A DNA stretch of 64,000 nucleotides from Pseudomonadota bacterium (lineage in GTDB: Bacteria > Pseudomonadota > Gammaproteobacteria > Burkholderiales > Thiobacillaceae). Below, piece by piece: positions 33,967-41,708 of the stretch. The stretch's first letter is position 1. Each line of letters opens with the position of its first letter. The position numbers and the translations under genes were made by a program. The DNA is taken from assembly GCA_021820845.1 (NCBI GenBank), contig JAKADC010000002.1:124001-188000 (forward strand), given 5' to 3'. The notes under the pieces were generated by a model that saw only the letters and a list, made by a program, of their open reading frames with translations, made no database searches and was not told where the DNA came from.

Positions 33967-34926
33967 TCACCGGGGCGCGAAATGGACCCGTTCGATTCCG
34001 TGCTTCTTGATGAGCTTGCCCAGGGCGCGCCGCTCCTTGCCGGCATGCTGCGCCGCGCGCGTGACGTTGCCGTTCGTCTCGCGCAGCAGTCCGACCAGAT
34101 ACTCGCGCTCCCAGGACGCCAGCATGGCGTCGCGGGCGGTCTGATAGCGGCCCGGGAGGCCGGGGGACGCGGCGCTCGAAGTTTCGCCGCACAGCACCAG
34201 CTGATCGTCGGTGCACAGCAGGGTGTGGCGATGCACGAGGTTCTCGAGCTCGCGCACGTTGCCGGGCCACGGATAGCGCTCCAGCCATTGCAGGCTGGCG
34301 GTGCTGATGTTGCGCAGGGGAAGCTGGTAGCGGGTTGCGAAGCGGTCGGCGAAATGCCGTGCGATCAGGGTCGCATCGCCCGTCCGCTCGCGCAGCGGCG
34401 GCATTTTCAGGGAGAGCACGTCGAGCCGGTAGGCCAGATCGGCGCGGAACTGGCCCGACTCGATCAGGGCGTCGAGGCGCGGGCTGGCCGCGGCCACGAT
34501 GCGGACGTTGCCGGTGTGTTCGCGGCTGGCGCCCAGCGGACGAAACGTCTGATCCTGGAGGAAGCGCAACAGGGCGGCCTGCGCGCGCGCGGACAACGAA
34601 TCCACCTCGTCGAGAAACAGGGTGCCCGTCTCGGCGGCGACGATCAGGCCGTGGCGGCTCTGTCGCGCGTCGGTAAAGGCGCCGCGCTCGCATCCGAACA
34701 GCTCGTTCTCGACCAGGGCCTCGGGCAAGGCGCCGCAATTCACGGGCACGAAAGGCGCGCCGCGTCGCTTGCTGAGGTAGTGAATCATGCGCGCGGCGAG
34801 TTCCTTGCCGGTGCCGGTTTCACCCTTGATCAGCACCGGCACGTCGAATTCCGCGCTTCGCTCGATCACCGTGACCGTGCGACGTATCGCCTGGGATTGC
34901 CCAATCAGTAAAGGCACGTCTGCCAT
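33967..34926 (-). CDS. stand-alone sigma-54-dependent activator (PspF-like architecture)
   Basis: 319 residues; ATG 34926 follows GGAGGA. There is no N-terminal sensor domain: the AAA+ domain starts within the first ten residues. Visible are Walker A GETGTGKE (35-42), the sigma-54 contact loop as GAFTDA (82-87) instead of the usual GAFTGA, Walker B GTLFLDEV (101-108), the FRADLAYRLDV arginine-finger region and WPGNVRELENLVHR. A C-terminal Fis-type helix-turn-helix (GNVTRAAQHAGKERRALGKLIKKHGI) follows. It sits just upstream of the eCIS operon, which has a -24/-12 promoter, so it most likely switches on particle production. How it is itself controlled is not visible. Confidence 0.9.
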   Translation of the reverse strand: MADVPLLIGQSQAIRRTVTVIERSAEFDVPVLIKGETGTGKELAARMIHYLSKRRGAPFVPVNCGALPEALVENELFGCERGAFTDARQSRHGLIVAAETGTLFLDEVDSLSARAQAALLRFLQDQTFRPLGASREHTGNVRIVAAASPRLDALIESGQFRADLAYRLDVLSLKMPPLRERTGDATLIARHFADRFATRYQLPLRNISTASLQWLERYPWPGNVRELENLVHRHTLLCTDDQLVLCGETSSAASPGLPGRYQTARDAMLASWEREYLVGLLRETNGNVTRAAQHAGKERRALGKLIKKHGIERVHFAPR

Positions 34927-35306
34927 GACTTTCCTCCGTCCGTCATTGCCGATTCGCGCGTCAAGCCCGGCGAGCGGGCTTGCCCGTCGCCAGAGAACCG
35001 GATCTGGACGGGCCGTTGCGGGCGCGGCATCGCTGCACGGCTGAGCGGGGTGTCAGGCCTGCGCGCTCGGTCGTCGGGCGAGAGTCAGGCGAAAAAGACG
35101 ACCCGGAACATCCGCGGGTGCGGGACGCGCAACTAGAAACCAGCTTAGGACAAGGGTTTAGGCGCTCATATACAACTTTAGTCGTAGGTGAAGGCCCCGG
35201 TGCCACTCGGAGACAGCCGCGGCGACGGATGCATGCGCGGGCGAGAAAGGACTAGAATCGGTCTCGACATGTTCGTGCGCGAATAATTGAACGGAGAAGA
35301 CTGTCC
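34927..35306. other. intergenic region between divergent activator and cytochrome genes
   Basis: 380 bases without a convincing gene. It holds an 8-bp inverted repeat with a 5-base loop, CAAGCCCG-GCGAG-CGGGCTTG, at 34962-34982, in or next to the leader of the activator gene. A TAGAAT hexamer at 35253-35258 could be a -10 for the cytochrome operon, but its -35 partner is poor. Nothing else stands out. Confidence 0.5.
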
Positions 35307-36356
35307 ATGATGCTTCGTCTCGTTGCTTTGATCCTGCTTGGCGGCCTTGGCGTATCCCAGGCGCAGGCAGCGCCGGACGGCGCCCGGCTATTCGCCCGCA
35401 ATTGCGCGGCCTGTCATGGCGAAAAGGGCACCGGCGGCATCGGCGTCCCGCTGGCGCTGCCGTCCTTCCAGGCCAGCATCAGCGACGACTACCTGCGCAA
35501 GACGATCCATCTCGGGCGGCCGGGCCGGGTCATGCCGGCCTTCTCGTTGCTCAAGGAGGACGAGATCGATGCCATCGTCCATTACGTGCGGTCGTGGAAC
35601 ACCGGGCCGGCGGTCACCTATACGAGCAAGCCCGTGAAGGGCGACCCTTCGCATGGCCGCCAGCTGTTCCAGAAATACTGCGTGGTCTGCCACGGACCCA
35701 ACGGCGAGGGCGCCAAGGGCACGGGCGTGACGTTCTCGCGGCCGCGCGACCTGCCGATCATGGCCCCGGCGCTGCACAACCCCGGTTTCCTTGCCGCCGC
35801 GCCCGACGCCATGATCAAGGCCACGCTGATGAAGGGCCGCGAAGGCACCCCGATGGTCTCTTTCCTCAAGCGCGGACTCAAGGAAAAGGACATCGACGAC
35901 ATCGTCAGCTACGTGCGCAGCTTCGAGAAGCAGCCGCTCGCCGGGTCGGCGAAGGTGCTGCACGCGGAGAGTCCGGTGATCGTCCGCGACTCGCCATACG
36001 ATCTGAAGACCACGGTCGAGAACGTCAAGACGGCCGTGACGACCCATAACTTCTTCTATGGGCGGGTGCAGACGCTGGAATACGGCCTGACGAAGCCCGC
36101 GAACGAAAACCCGAAACAGGTCATCGTCTATTTCTGCAACATCAGCCTGCTCAACCAGGCGCTGGCCATCGATCCGCGCGTCGGCATGTTCCTGCCGTGC
36201 CGCGTCACCATCCTCGAGAAACCCGACGGCAAGGTGCAGGTGATGTCGGTCAATCCCAACGTGCTGAGCCGGCTGTTCAACAATTCCGAACTGAACCAGC
36301 TGTGCGACCAGATGAAGCAGAACTACACGGCCATCATGGAGGAGGCGACGCTATGA
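35307..36356 (+). CDS. dihaem cytochrome c fused to a DUF302 domain
   Basis: 349 residues with a signal peptide cut after about residue 21 (VSQAQA-AP). Two cytochrome c domains carry CAACH (33-37) and CVVCH (125-129), with probable distal Met ligands in RVMPAF and GTPMVSF. Residues about 220-349 form a DUF302 domain (VENVKTAVTTHNFFYGRVQT, then IDPRVGMFLPCRVTILEKPDG). The product is periplasmic and presumably moves electrons; DUF302 is of unknown function but often occurs near sulfur and respiratory genes. A four-base overlap links it to the next gene, a second DUF302 protein. Confidence 0.9.
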   Translation: MMLRLVALILLGGLGVSQAQAAPDGARLFARNCAACHGEKGTGGIGVPLALPSFQASISDDYLRKTIHLGRPGRVMPAFSLLKEDEIDAIVHYVRSWNTGPAVTYTSKPVKGDPSHGRQLFQKYCVVCHGPNGEGAKGTGVTFSRPRDLPIMAPALHNPGFLAAAPDAMIKATLMKGREGTPMVSFLKRGLKEKDIDDIVSYVRSFEKQPLAGSAKVLHAESPVIVRDSPYDLKTTVENVKTAVTTHNFFYGRVQTLEYGLTKPANENPKQVIVYFCNISLLNQALAIDPRVGMFLPCRVTILEKPDGKVQVMSVNPNVLSRLFNNSELNQLCDQMKQNYTAIMEEATL

Positions 36357-36820
36357 GGAAGTTGCTGCAAACGCTGGCGGGATTCGCCCTGACCGTGTGC
36401 CTGGTCGGCACGCCCGCTTTCGCGGACAGCCTGCTGATGGCGCGCGTGAACGAGCCTTTCCCGGAGGCGATGACGCTGCTGCAAAGCGCGATTTCGTCTC
36501 GCGGCTACACGATCACGCGCCTGCAGCAGGTGAACGAAAACCTCGCCAGGCGCGAATTCAAGAGCGACATGTATCGCGTGGTGTATTTCGGCAAGCTCGA
36601 CGAAGTGCGTCAGGTGACGGCGGCCCACCCCGATCTGATCCCGTTTCTGCCGCTGAACATCACGATCTTCGCGGAAGGCGATCAGGCCATTCTGGTCGCG
36701 AGCCATCCGCGCAGCCTGCAGGCGTTCTTTCCGGATCCCACGTTGAAGCCGGTATTCGAGCGCTGGGAGAAGGATATGGATTCCATCATGGACGAGCTGC
36801 GCGAGCGCGCCGGCTCGTAA
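36353..36820 (+). CDS. secreted DUF302 protein
   Basis: ATG 36353 overlaps the cytochrome stop (ATGA); 155 residues. The signal peptide ends at AFA-D (about residue 24). The mature part matches DUF302: FPEAMTLLQSAISSRGYTIT, a YRVVYFGK strand, and DLIPFLPLNITIFAEGDQAI. It resembles the DUF302 part of its operon partner, suggesting they pair in the periplasm. Function of the family is not established. Confidence 0.85.
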   Translation: MRKLLQTLAGFALTVCLVGTPAFADSLLMARVNEPFPEAMTLLQSAISSRGYTITRLQQVNENLARREFKSDMYRVVYFGKLDEVRQVTAAHPDLIPFLPLNITIFAEGDQAILVASHPRSLQAFFPDPTLKPVFERWEKDMDSIMDELRERAGS

Positions 36821-36832
36821 CCCCGCGGCGCC

Positions 36833-38389
36833 TCACTCGATCGCGGCAGCGATTTCCTCGTCGGCCGCCGCGCGCGGGGATTTCGAGGGGCCGCGCAGCA
36901 GCAGGATGAGCGGAATGGGCGCGAGCGTGATCCACATCATCAAGCGGAAATCCTGCAAATAGGCGAGCAACGCGGCCTGCCGCGTGACCTCGTCGTTGAG
37001 CGCGGCGAGTCCGTGCGGCGTCGTCAGGTTGTACGCGCCCGCCTCGACGGCGTGCCGCAGGCCGAGGCTGAATGGCGTGAGGAAGTCCGCCAGCGCGGCG
37101 TGGTTCGTCTGGATGTGCTGCGACAGATACGTCATCACGAGCGAGATGCCGATGCTGCTGCCGAGGTTGCGCATCAGGCTGAACAGCGCGGTGCCTTCGT
37201 TGCGGAAATGCGGCGCGAGCGTGGCGAAGGTGATCGTGGAAAGCGGCACGAAAATGAGGCCGAGGCCGAATCCCTGCGTGACGCCGGTGTGCACGATCTC
37301 CCACGCCGTGACGTCCGTCGTGAAGTGCGTCATCTGCCACAGCGAAAAGCTGGTCAGGACCAGCCCGGAAAAGATCAGATAGCGCGGGTCGAGCCGGCCC
37401 GACAAACGGCCGACCATGAACATGGCGATCATGGTCCCGATGCCGCGCGGTGCGAGCAGGAGGCCCACGTCGATTACCGGGTAGCCCATCAGGTACTGCA
37501 TGTAAGGCGGCAACAGGGCCATCGTGGCGAGCAGGATGATGCCCACGATGAAGATGAACACCAGCCCGATGCTGAAATTGCGGTCGCGGAAGAGCCCCGG
37601 CTCGATGAAGGGCGCCGGGTGGGTGAACATGTGCGCGACGAAGAGGTAAAGGAACAGGCCGGTGAGCATGGCCTCGATCACGATTTCGGGGCTGGCGAAC
37701 CAGGCCAGCGACTCGCCGCGGTCCAGCATCATCTGCAGCGCGCCTACGCCCAGGCTCAGCATGGCGAATCCGAGCAGATCGAACCGGCGCGAACGGTCGA
37801 TCGCGGTCTCCCTGACGTAGGTCGCGAGGCCCAGCCAGGCCAGCAGCCCGAAGGGCAGGTTGATGTAGAAGACCCAGCGCCAGTTGTAATACTCGGTCAG
37901 CCAGCCGCCGAGCGTGGGGCCGAGGATCGGCCCGACCATGACGCCGACGCCCCACATCGCCATCGCCCTGCCGTGCTGTTCGCGCGGATAGGTGTCGAGG
38001 AGAACCGATTGCGACAGCGGCACCAGGCTCGCGCCGAACACGCCCTGCAGCAGGCGGAACACGACGATCTCGGGCAGGCTTTGCGCCGCGCCGCACAGCA
38101 TCGATGCCACGGTGAAACCGACCACCGAGCCCATGAACAGGCGCTTGCGGCCAAGGCGGGCGGCGAGGAAACCGGTCAGCGGCATGAAGATGGCCGCCGC
38201 GACGATGTAGGACGTCAACACCCAGGCGATCTGGTCCTGGGTCGCGCCCATGGCACCCTGCATGTGCGGCAGCGCGACGTTGGCGATGGTGGTGTCGAGC
38301 GCCTGCATGATCGTGGCCAGCATCACCGACAGGGTGACGAAGCCGCGGTGGGCCGTATCCGGTTGCACGGCAGCGCCGGTCGATGCCAT
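36833..38389 (-). CDS. emrB: EmrB/QacA-type (DHA2) multidrug efflux transporter
   Basis: 518 residues, 14 transmembrane helices expected for this family. Signature stretches are ATIMQALDTTIANVALPHMQG (helix 1 motif), WVLTSYIVAAAIFMPLTGFL, LGRKRLFMGSVVGF (motif A), and RWVFYINLPFGLLAWLGL (motif C region). It forms the inner-membrane part of a tripartite pump with the HlyD-type adaptor encoded eight bases upstream. Confidence 0.93.
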   Translation of the reverse strand: MASTGAAVQPDTAHRGFVTLSVMLATIMQALDTTIANVALPHMQGAMGATQDQIAWVLTSYIVAAAIFMPLTGFLAARLGRKRLFMGSVVGFTVASMLCGAAQSLPEIVVFRLLQGVFGASLVPLSQSVLLDTYPREQHGRAMAMWGVGVMVGPILGPTLGGWLTEYYNWRWVFYINLPFGLLAWLGLATYVRETAIDRSRRFDLLGFAMLSLGVGALQMMLDRGESLAWFASPEIVIEAMLTGLFLYLFVAHMFTHPAPFIEPGLFRDRNFSIGLVFIFIVGIILLATMALLPPYMQYLMGYPVIDVGLLLAPRGIGTMIAMFMVGRLSGRLDPRYLIFSGLVLTSFSLWQMTHFTTDVTAWEIVHTGVTQGFGLGLIFVPLSTITFATLAPHFRNEGTALFSLMRNLGSSIGISLVMTYLSQHIQTNHAALADFLTPFSLGLRHAVEAGAYNLTTPHGLAALNDEVTRQAALLAYLQDFRLMMWITLAPIPLILLLRGPSKSPRAAADEEIAAAIE

Positions 38390-38396
38390 GGGCGGT

Positions 38397-39467
38397 CTAG
38401 AGCGACAGGCCGAGGAGGTGGCGGCGATGCCCGGTGTCGATCTCGACTTCCGTGCTCAGGCCGGCCCGCAGTTGCGGCGCGCCGGCCAGGGGCGCCAGGC
38501 GAATGCGCACCGGCACGCGCTGGATGATCTTGACCCAGTTGCCGGTCGCGTTCTGCGCCGGGATCACCGAAAACTCCGAGCCGGTCGCCGGGCTCAGGCT
38601 GTCGACTTCCCCGTGCCACGCCACGCCGGGATAGGTGTCGACGCGGATCGAAACGGGCTGTCCCGGATGGACGTAGGTCAGGTCGGTTTCCGGAAAATTG
38701 GCCTCGATCCAGATATTGCCGCTCGCCACCAGCGTCGTCACCACGGTGCCGGCCGTCACATATTGTCCCGGCTTGGGCGGCCTGCCCACGGTCCCGGGAA
38801 GCGACGCACGGACCTCGACGTGCGCCAGATCGAGCTTCGCCTGCTCGAGTTCGGCTTTGGCGGCAAGGTAGGACGGGTGGCGCGCGATATCCGAATCGAT
38901 GCCGCCGCCGAGCGACTCACCGATGCGCTTCAGGTCCTGTTCCAGCGCACGGATCTGCTGCGTCGCCAGTTCCGCATTTTGTTTGGCGTCGTCGTAGCGC
39001 GAGGCGGAGATGAAGTGCTTCGCCACGAGGTCGGCCTGGCGCTGCTGATCCTTGCGGGCGAAGCCGAGGCGGGTGCGCGCGATGGCGATTTCCGCCTCCT
39101 TTTCCCGATAGCTCGCCTGCAGGGCGGAGAGATCGGTGCGCACTTGCGCCAGCTTGGCCTCGGCGCTCGCCACGGCCACCTCGAAGGGCGCGGGGTCGAG
39201 CCGGAACAGAACCTGGCCGGCGGTGACGATCTGGTTTTCGTGAACGGGCACGTCCTTGACGGCGCCTGATACTTGGGCGCTGACCGGAACCTCGTCGGCC
39301 TTCACGTAAGCGTTGTCGGTCGAGACCACGCGGCCGCCCGTCAGGTAAAAGCCAAGCGCGATGAGGGCGGCGACGACGGGAACCACGACCAGGAGGATCA
39401 GGCGCGTCCGCTGTCGACGGGAACGCGGCGCGGAAGCCGGGATTTCGGGAGGCGGCGTGGCGTTCAT
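38397..39467 (-). CDS. emrA: EmrA/HlyD-type membrane fusion protein
   Basis: ATG 39467 overlaps the MarR stop (ATGA); 356 residues. One N-terminal membrane helix (LILLVVVPVVAALIALGFYL) is followed by a barrel-sandwich lipoyl half (VSTDNAYVKADEVPVSAQVSG, VPVHENQIVTAGQVLFRLDP), a coiled-coil hairpin (about 95-190), the second lipoyl half (PGTVGRPPKPGQYVTAGTVV) and a beta barrel. It joins the EmrB pump to an outer-membrane channel. Confidence 0.93.
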   Translation of the reverse strand: MNATPPPEIPASAPRSRRQRTRLILLVVVPVVAALIALGFYLTGGRVVSTDNAYVKADEVPVSAQVSGAVKDVPVHENQIVTAGQVLFRLDPAPFEVAVASAEAKLAQVRTDLSALQASYREKEAEIAIARTRLGFARKDQQRQADLVAKHFISASRYDDAKQNAELATQQIRALEQDLKRIGESLGGGIDSDIARHPSYLAAKAELEQAKLDLAHVEVRASLPGTVGRPPKPGQYVTAGTVVTTLVASGNIWIEANFPETDLTYVHPGQPVSIRVDTYPGVAWHGEVDSLSPATGSEFSVIPAQNATGNWVKIIQRVPVRIRLAPLAGAPQLRAGLSTEVEIDTGHRRHLLGLSL

Positions 39468-39922
39468 TCGGACTTTTCCCCGGCGTGAGCGCGCGGCAAG
39501 GCGGCGAGGTTGGCGCGCATCGTATTCAGCGTGTCGAGCAAGGCCTCGGCCTGTCGTTTGTCGATGCCGGCGAGGGCGTCGACGCGGATCGCCTTGGCGA
39601 CCTGTTCGATCGCGGCGATCTGGGTGGCGGCCGCGGGCGTGAGAAACAGTTGATAGGCCCGGCGGTCGGCCGGATCGGCGTGGCGCTCGACCAGCCGGGC
39701 CGCCTCCAGCTGGTCGATCAGGCGAGCGAGCGAGATGGGCTGTATCTCGAGCATGTCCGCGAGCTCGACCTGCCGTATCCCTTCGTTGCGGGATACGTAA
39801 ATCAGCGCCCGCGCCTGCGAGGGCGTGAGCGAGCTGCCCTCGAGCCGCTGCCGGAATGCATGGCGCATGAGGCGGGAAACGTCCGCGAGGAGGAATCCCA
39901 GGCTGTTTTGCTGTGCTTTCAC
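39464..39922 (-). CDS. MarR-family repressor of the emrAB operon
   Basis: 152 residues from a GTG at 39922. The winged helix is clear: LTPSQARALIYVSRNEGIRQ, VELADMLEIQPISLARLIDQLE, then the wing LVERHADPADRRAYQLFLT. It is the first gene of marR-emrA-emrB, and a palindromic operator overlies the promoter, so it should repress its own operon until a toxic compound is bound. Confidence 0.92.
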   Translation of the reverse strand: MKAQQNSLGFLLADVSRLMRHAFRQRLEGSSLTPSQARALIYVSRNEGIRQVELADMLEIQPISLARLIDQLEAARLVERHADPADRRAYQLFLTPAAATQIAAIEQVAKAIRVDALAGIDKRQAEALLDTLNTMRANLAALPRAHAGEKSE

Positions 39923-39929
39923 GAAAGGC

Positions 39930-39958
39930 CCATATAGTAAGCAAGGCTTATTATATGG
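39930..39958. promoter_or_regulatory. MarR operator (13-3-13 inverted repeat)
   Basis: Half-sites CCATATAGTAAGC and GCTTATTATATGG are inverted repeats with a single mismatch, separated by AAG. The element covers the -10 hexamer and start point of the marR-emrAB promoter, so bound repressor would block polymerase. Confidence 0.8.
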
Positions 39959-39978
39959 ATGGCGTATCGTTGCTTCAA
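39950..39978 (-). promoter_or_regulatory. sigma-70 promoter of marR-emrA-emrB
   Basis: Minus-strand TTGAAG (39978-39973), a 17-base spacer, and a perfect TATAAT (39955-39950). Start point near 39943, about 20 bases before the GTG of marR. The -10 lies inside the palindromic operator. Confidence 0.7.
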
Positions 39979-40111
39979 GTGCACGTCGTATCGTGCCTGC
40001 TCGGGCTCATCGAATCGACGAGCGGCGCGCAACGCCGGAAAGCGAAACCCGGCTCGATGGGGAGTTTGGATGGCGGGCAGGGGCTGAGATTCGGGCCGCG
40101 AGCCGGAAATG

Positions 40112-40138
40112 AAAAAGGGGTCAGCTTTCGCTGACCCC
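40112..40138 (-). terminator. Rho-independent terminator after tRNA-Arg
   Basis: Minus strand: a 9-bp perfect stem (GGGGTCAGC / GCTGACCCC) with a GAAA loop, followed by a run of five Ts. Lies nine bases after the tRNA CCA end. Confidence 0.85.
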
Positions 40139-40146
40139 TTGAAATA

Positions 40147-40223
40147 TGGTGCGCCCGAAGAGATTCGAACTCCTGACCCCTTGGTTCGTAGCCAAGTACT
40201 CTATCCAGCTGAGCTACGGGCGC
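40147..40223 (-). tRNA. tRNA-Arg (anticodon ACG)
   Basis: 77 bases with encoded CCA. Acceptor stem GCGCCCG/CGGGCGC, D-arm AGCTCAGCTGGATAGAGT, anticodon arm CTTGG-CTACGAA-CCAAG (ACG, read as ICG), T-loop GTTCGAAT. Same strand and order as tRNA-Ser and lysC. Confidence 0.97.
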
Positions 40224-40290
40224 TTTGAAGGTTGCGCATTATACGCAGTTTCGGTGATCTTGGACAGCGGCAACCTGCTGCAATCCGAAT

Positions 40291-40384
40291 TGGCGGAGAC
40301 GGAGGGATTCGAACCCTCGATACAGGTTTAAGCCCGTATGCTCCCTTAGCAGGGGAGTACCTTCAACCTCTCGGCCACGTCTCC
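40291..40384 (-). tRNA. tRNA-Ser (anticodon GCT)
   Basis: 94 bases with encoded CCA and a long variable arm, typical of tRNA-Ser. Acceptor stem GGAGACG/CGTCTCC with discriminator G; anticodon loop CTGCTAA (GCT) on a CTCCC/GGGAG stem; T-loop GTTCGAATC. Confidence 0.97.
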
Positions 40385-40427
40385 GAACCGCCGCGCATTG
40401 TAGCGGAATGCGCGGCGGAAAGCCACC

Positions 40428-41657
40428 TCAGGCGGGGGCTTTATCGAGTTCGAAGGCCTGGTGCAGGGCGCGCACGGCGAGTTCCATGTACTTGTCGTCG
40501 ACCACCACCGAGATCTTGATTTCCGACGTGGAGATCATCTGCAGGTTGATGTTTTCCTTCGACAGCGTTTCGAACATCTTGCGCGCGACGCCGACGTGCG
40601 AGCGCATGCCGACGCCGACGATGGAGACCTTGGCGATCTTGTCGTCGCCGGTGATTTCGCGCGCACCGATGGCCGCGGCGTTGGCCTTGACGATGTCCAT
40701 GGCCTTGGCGAAGTCGTTGCGGTGCACGGTGAAGGTGAAGTCGGTGGTATTCGCGTGCCCCACGTTCTGCACGATCATGTCGACGTCGATGTTGGCGTCG
40801 GCGACGGGACCGAGAATCTGGTAGGCGATGCCGGGGTGGTCGGGCACGCCGATCACGGTGATCTTGGCTTCGTCGCGGTTGAAGGCGATGCCCGAAATGA
40901 TGGCCTGTTCCATGTTGTCGTTTTCCTCGAAGGTGATGAGCGTGCCGTCGCCTTCGTCCTGAAAGCTCGACAGCACGCGGAGTTTGACTTTGTATTTGCC
41001 GGCGAACTCGACCGAACGGATCTGCAGCACCTTGGAGCCGAGGCTCGCCATTTCGAGCATTTCCTCGAACGTGACGGTCTTCAGCCGGCGCGCATCGGGC
41101 ACGATGCGCGGGTCGGTGGTGTAGACGCCGTCGACGTCGGTGTAGATCTGGCATTCGTCGGCCTTCAGCGCCGCGGCCAGCGCGACGCCGGTGGTATCGG
41201 AGCCGCCGCGTCCCAGCGTGGTGATGTTGCCGTCGGCGTCGACGCCCTGGAAGCCGGCGACCACGACCACGTGGCCCGAGTCGAGGTCGCGCCGCATGTT
41301 GGTTTCGTCGATGCTGAGGATGCGCGCCTTGGTGAACGCGTTGTCGGTGAGGATGCGGACCTGGGCGCCGGTGTAGCTTTTCGCCTTGAGGCCCAGGTCT
41401 TTCAGCGCCATCGCGAGCAGGGCGATGGTGACCTGTTCGCCGGTGGACACCATCATGTCGAGCTCGCGCGGATCCGGCTGCGGCTGGATCTGCTTGGCCA
41501 GGCCGATCAGCCGGTTGGTCTCGCCCGACATCGCCGAGAGCACGACGGCGACCTGGTGCCCCAGCATTTTGAACTTGGCGACGCGTTCGGCCACCGCGCG
41601 GATGCGTTCGACGTTGGCGACCGAGGTGCCGCCGTATTTTTGTACGATGAGTGCCAT
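40428..41657 (-). CDS. lysC: aspartate kinase
   Basis: 409 residues. KYGGTSVANVERIR is the catalytic N-terminus. STGEQVTIALLAMAL, GRGGSDTTGVALAAALKADECQIYTDVDGVYTTDPR and a REFASLGSKVL-like block (MASLGSKVLQIRSVEFA) complete the kinase. Two C-terminal ACT domains (residues about 265-405) give feedback control by lysine and threonine. First step of the lysine, threonine and methionine pathway. It lies upstream of tRNA-Ser and tRNA-Arg on the same strand. Confidence 0.97.
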   Translation of the reverse strand: MALIVQKYGGTSVANVERIRAVAERVAKFKMLGHQVAVVLSAMSGETNRLIGLAKQIQPQPDPRELDMMVSTGEQVTIALLAMALKDLGLKAKSYTGAQVRILTDNAFTKARILSIDETNMRRDLDSGHVVVVAGFQGVDADGNITTLGRGGSDTTGVALAAALKADECQIYTDVDGVYTTDPRIVPDARRLKTVTFEEMLEMASLGSKVLQIRSVEFAGKYKVKLRVLSSFQDEGDGTLITFEENDNMEQAIISGIAFNRDEAKITVIGVPDHPGIAYQILGPVADANIDVDMIVQNVGHANTTDFTFTVHRNDFAKAMDIVKANAAAIGAREITGDDKIAKVSIVGVGMRSHVGVARKMFETLSKENINLQMISTSEIKISVVVDDKYMELAVRALHQAFELDKAPA

Positions 41658-41708
41658 GATTTCTGCTGGAATAGGCTCTGGATGAGTTAAGCGCGGGATT
41701 CTAATGGA

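Noticed and set aside
1-34926. Type VI secretion system or prophage
   Set aside because: There is no TssJ/K/L/M or ClpV and no capsid, terminase, portal or integrase gene; the AAA+ ATPase, DUF4255, DUF4157 and J/tail-I start motifs are those of eCIS.
35230-35258. Sigma-70 promoter for the cytochrome operon
   Set aside because: TAGAAT is a fair -10, but the matching -35 (TGCATG) is too poor to report as a feature.
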